Shown one piece after another: positions 40,119-40,583 of a stretch of 40,583 nt of DNA; position 1 is the first letter of the stretch, and each line of letters starts with the position of its first letter. The notes under the pieces are model-generated. The model ran no database searches. It saw only the letters and a list, made by a program, of their open reading frames with translations, and had not been told where the DNA came from. Origin of the DNA: Pseudomonadota bacterium (lineage in GTDB: Bacteria > Pseudomonadota > Alphaproteobacteria > Rhodospirillales > Magnetospirillaceae); contig JAJXUO010000026.1 of assembly GCA_021782815.1 (NCBI GenBank), positions 1 to 40,583 of the forward strand, read 5' to 3'. The translations under genes were made by a program, and so were the position numbers.

Positions 40119-40583
40119 ATGAGCTTCTGGACCGTGATGCTGATCAGCGTTGCCCTCGGATTGCTGCTGATCATCGGCGGAACCCTGGTGACGTATGTGG
40201 GATCGCTGGTCAAGAACGCCTACGAGCTCAAGGTGGAGATGCAGAACGACATGAATGCCGGGATGCAGCGTCTGGAAGAGGAAACCGACAAGAAAACCCG
40301 TTGGATCAAGCGCGATATCGTCGAGGAAGTGGAGAAAATCCGCGCCGCCCTGCAGACGGAAAACCAGAAGCGCATGAGCGAAACCGCCGAAATACTGGGC
40401 CGCCGCCTGACCGAGCTGGAAACGGCCTGGAAAGCCAATAACCAGGATGTGGCCAAGGTGCTGGAGTCCTTCCGCCAGGATATCCTGCGCCTGGACCAGC
40501 GCCAGCGCAGCCTGAAGCGCGACCTGGCCACGCCCGCCGCCGCCGCGCCCGCCAGCGCCGCGGCCGAGGCGCCGCCCGCCCCT
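40119..40583 (+). CDS. Membrane-anchored coiled-coil protein, N-terminal part (runs off the window)
   Basis: The frame is open from ATG 40119 (aagga site six bases upstream) to the window edge; 155 residues are visible. It begins with a single membrane segment (about 4-30: VMLISVALGLLLIIGGTLVTYVG) with its start on the N-terminal side, then a long charged helix (35-140: KVEMQNDMNAGMQRLEEE, ETAEILGRRLTELET) predicted to form a coiled coil, then an Ala/Pro-rich tail (PAAAAPASAAAEAPPAP). I do not recognise a family; a structural or scaffolding role at the inner membrane is possible. The repeat element lies 111 bases upstream. Confidence 0.8.
   Translation, partial: MSFWTVMLISVALGLLLIIGGTLVTYVGSLVKNAYELKVEMQNDMNAGMQRLEEETDKKTRWIKRDIVEEVEKIRAALQTENQKRMSETAEILGRRLTELETAWKANNQDVAKVLESFRQDILRLDQRQRSLKRDLATPAAAAPASAAAEAPPAP

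Noticed and set aside
1-40583. Magnetosome genes, prophage or integrated plasmid genes
   Set aside because: None of the mam/mms, integrase, capsid, replication or conjugation families is recognisable in any of the genes read.

Overview
The window is GC-rich, gene-dense chromosomal DNA from an alphaproteobacterium. Rhodospirillales, and a Magnetospirillum-like organism in particular, is my best guess. The basis is a class I PHB synthase, a 41-residue L36, a rplM-rpsI pair, an alpha-E/ATP-grasp/transglutaminase operon and an unusually dense set of PAS, GGDEF, EAL, histidine kinase and chemoreceptor genes. This is family-level recognition; no single marker fixes the genus. I see no phage, plasmid, CRISPR array, rRNA or intact tRNA gene.

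Layout. 1-5.8 kb: a truncated lipoprotein gene (-), phaC (+), a leftward group (hypothetical, argC, gamma-carbonic-anhydrase-like), a secreted CHAP hydrolase (+) and rpmJ (-). 5.8-9.7 kb: a soluble kinase with four CBS repeats (-) and a chemoreceptor whose periplasmic sensor carries a haem c motif (+). 9.9-13.6 kb: 3-hydroxybutyryl-CoA dehydrogenase (-), then an L,D-transpeptidase followed by a Tat-exported MepK-like endopeptidase (+), enzymes that plausibly make and cut 3-3 peptidoglycan crosslinks. 13.7-18.8 kb: a diheme peroxidase translationally coupled to a PAS histidine kinase, followed by a REC-PAS-GGDEF-EAL protein; together these look like a redox to c-di-GMP signalling unit. 18.8-23.2 kb: two poorly characterised genes (one with HEVGH) and a hybrid kinase plus LuxR-type regulator. 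23.5-26.7 kb: the ATP-grasp/alpha-E/transglutaminase operon, in which the usual transglutaminase cysteine reads as serine. 26.8-30.5 kb: an ExeA-like ATPase and a REC-Fis regulator (-), and a TolC-family protein (+). 30.8-32.9 kb: a zinc locus, cobW-type chaperone and hisI (-), divergent from zur (+). 33.0-34.0 kb: rpsI and rplM (-). 34.3-40.6 kb: PAS-PAS-GGDEF-EAL, an EamA transporter, a HicB-like fusion with a small partner, a glutamine-synthetase-family enzyme (-) and a truncated membrane/coiled-coil protein.

The most novel-looking structure is non-coding. Two 176-bp elements (4619-4794 and 39832-40007, opposite strands) have inverted ends and each is flanked by its own 10-bp direct repeat, so they look like a mobile, MITE-like element. 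They share a series of hairpins whose arms differ between copies by compensating changes, which suggests that a folded RNA or single-stranded DNA is under selection. A second, hairpin-rich repeat family (9661-9806, 30541-30714, with fragments near 9836, 30775 and 38343) sits directly against stop codons.
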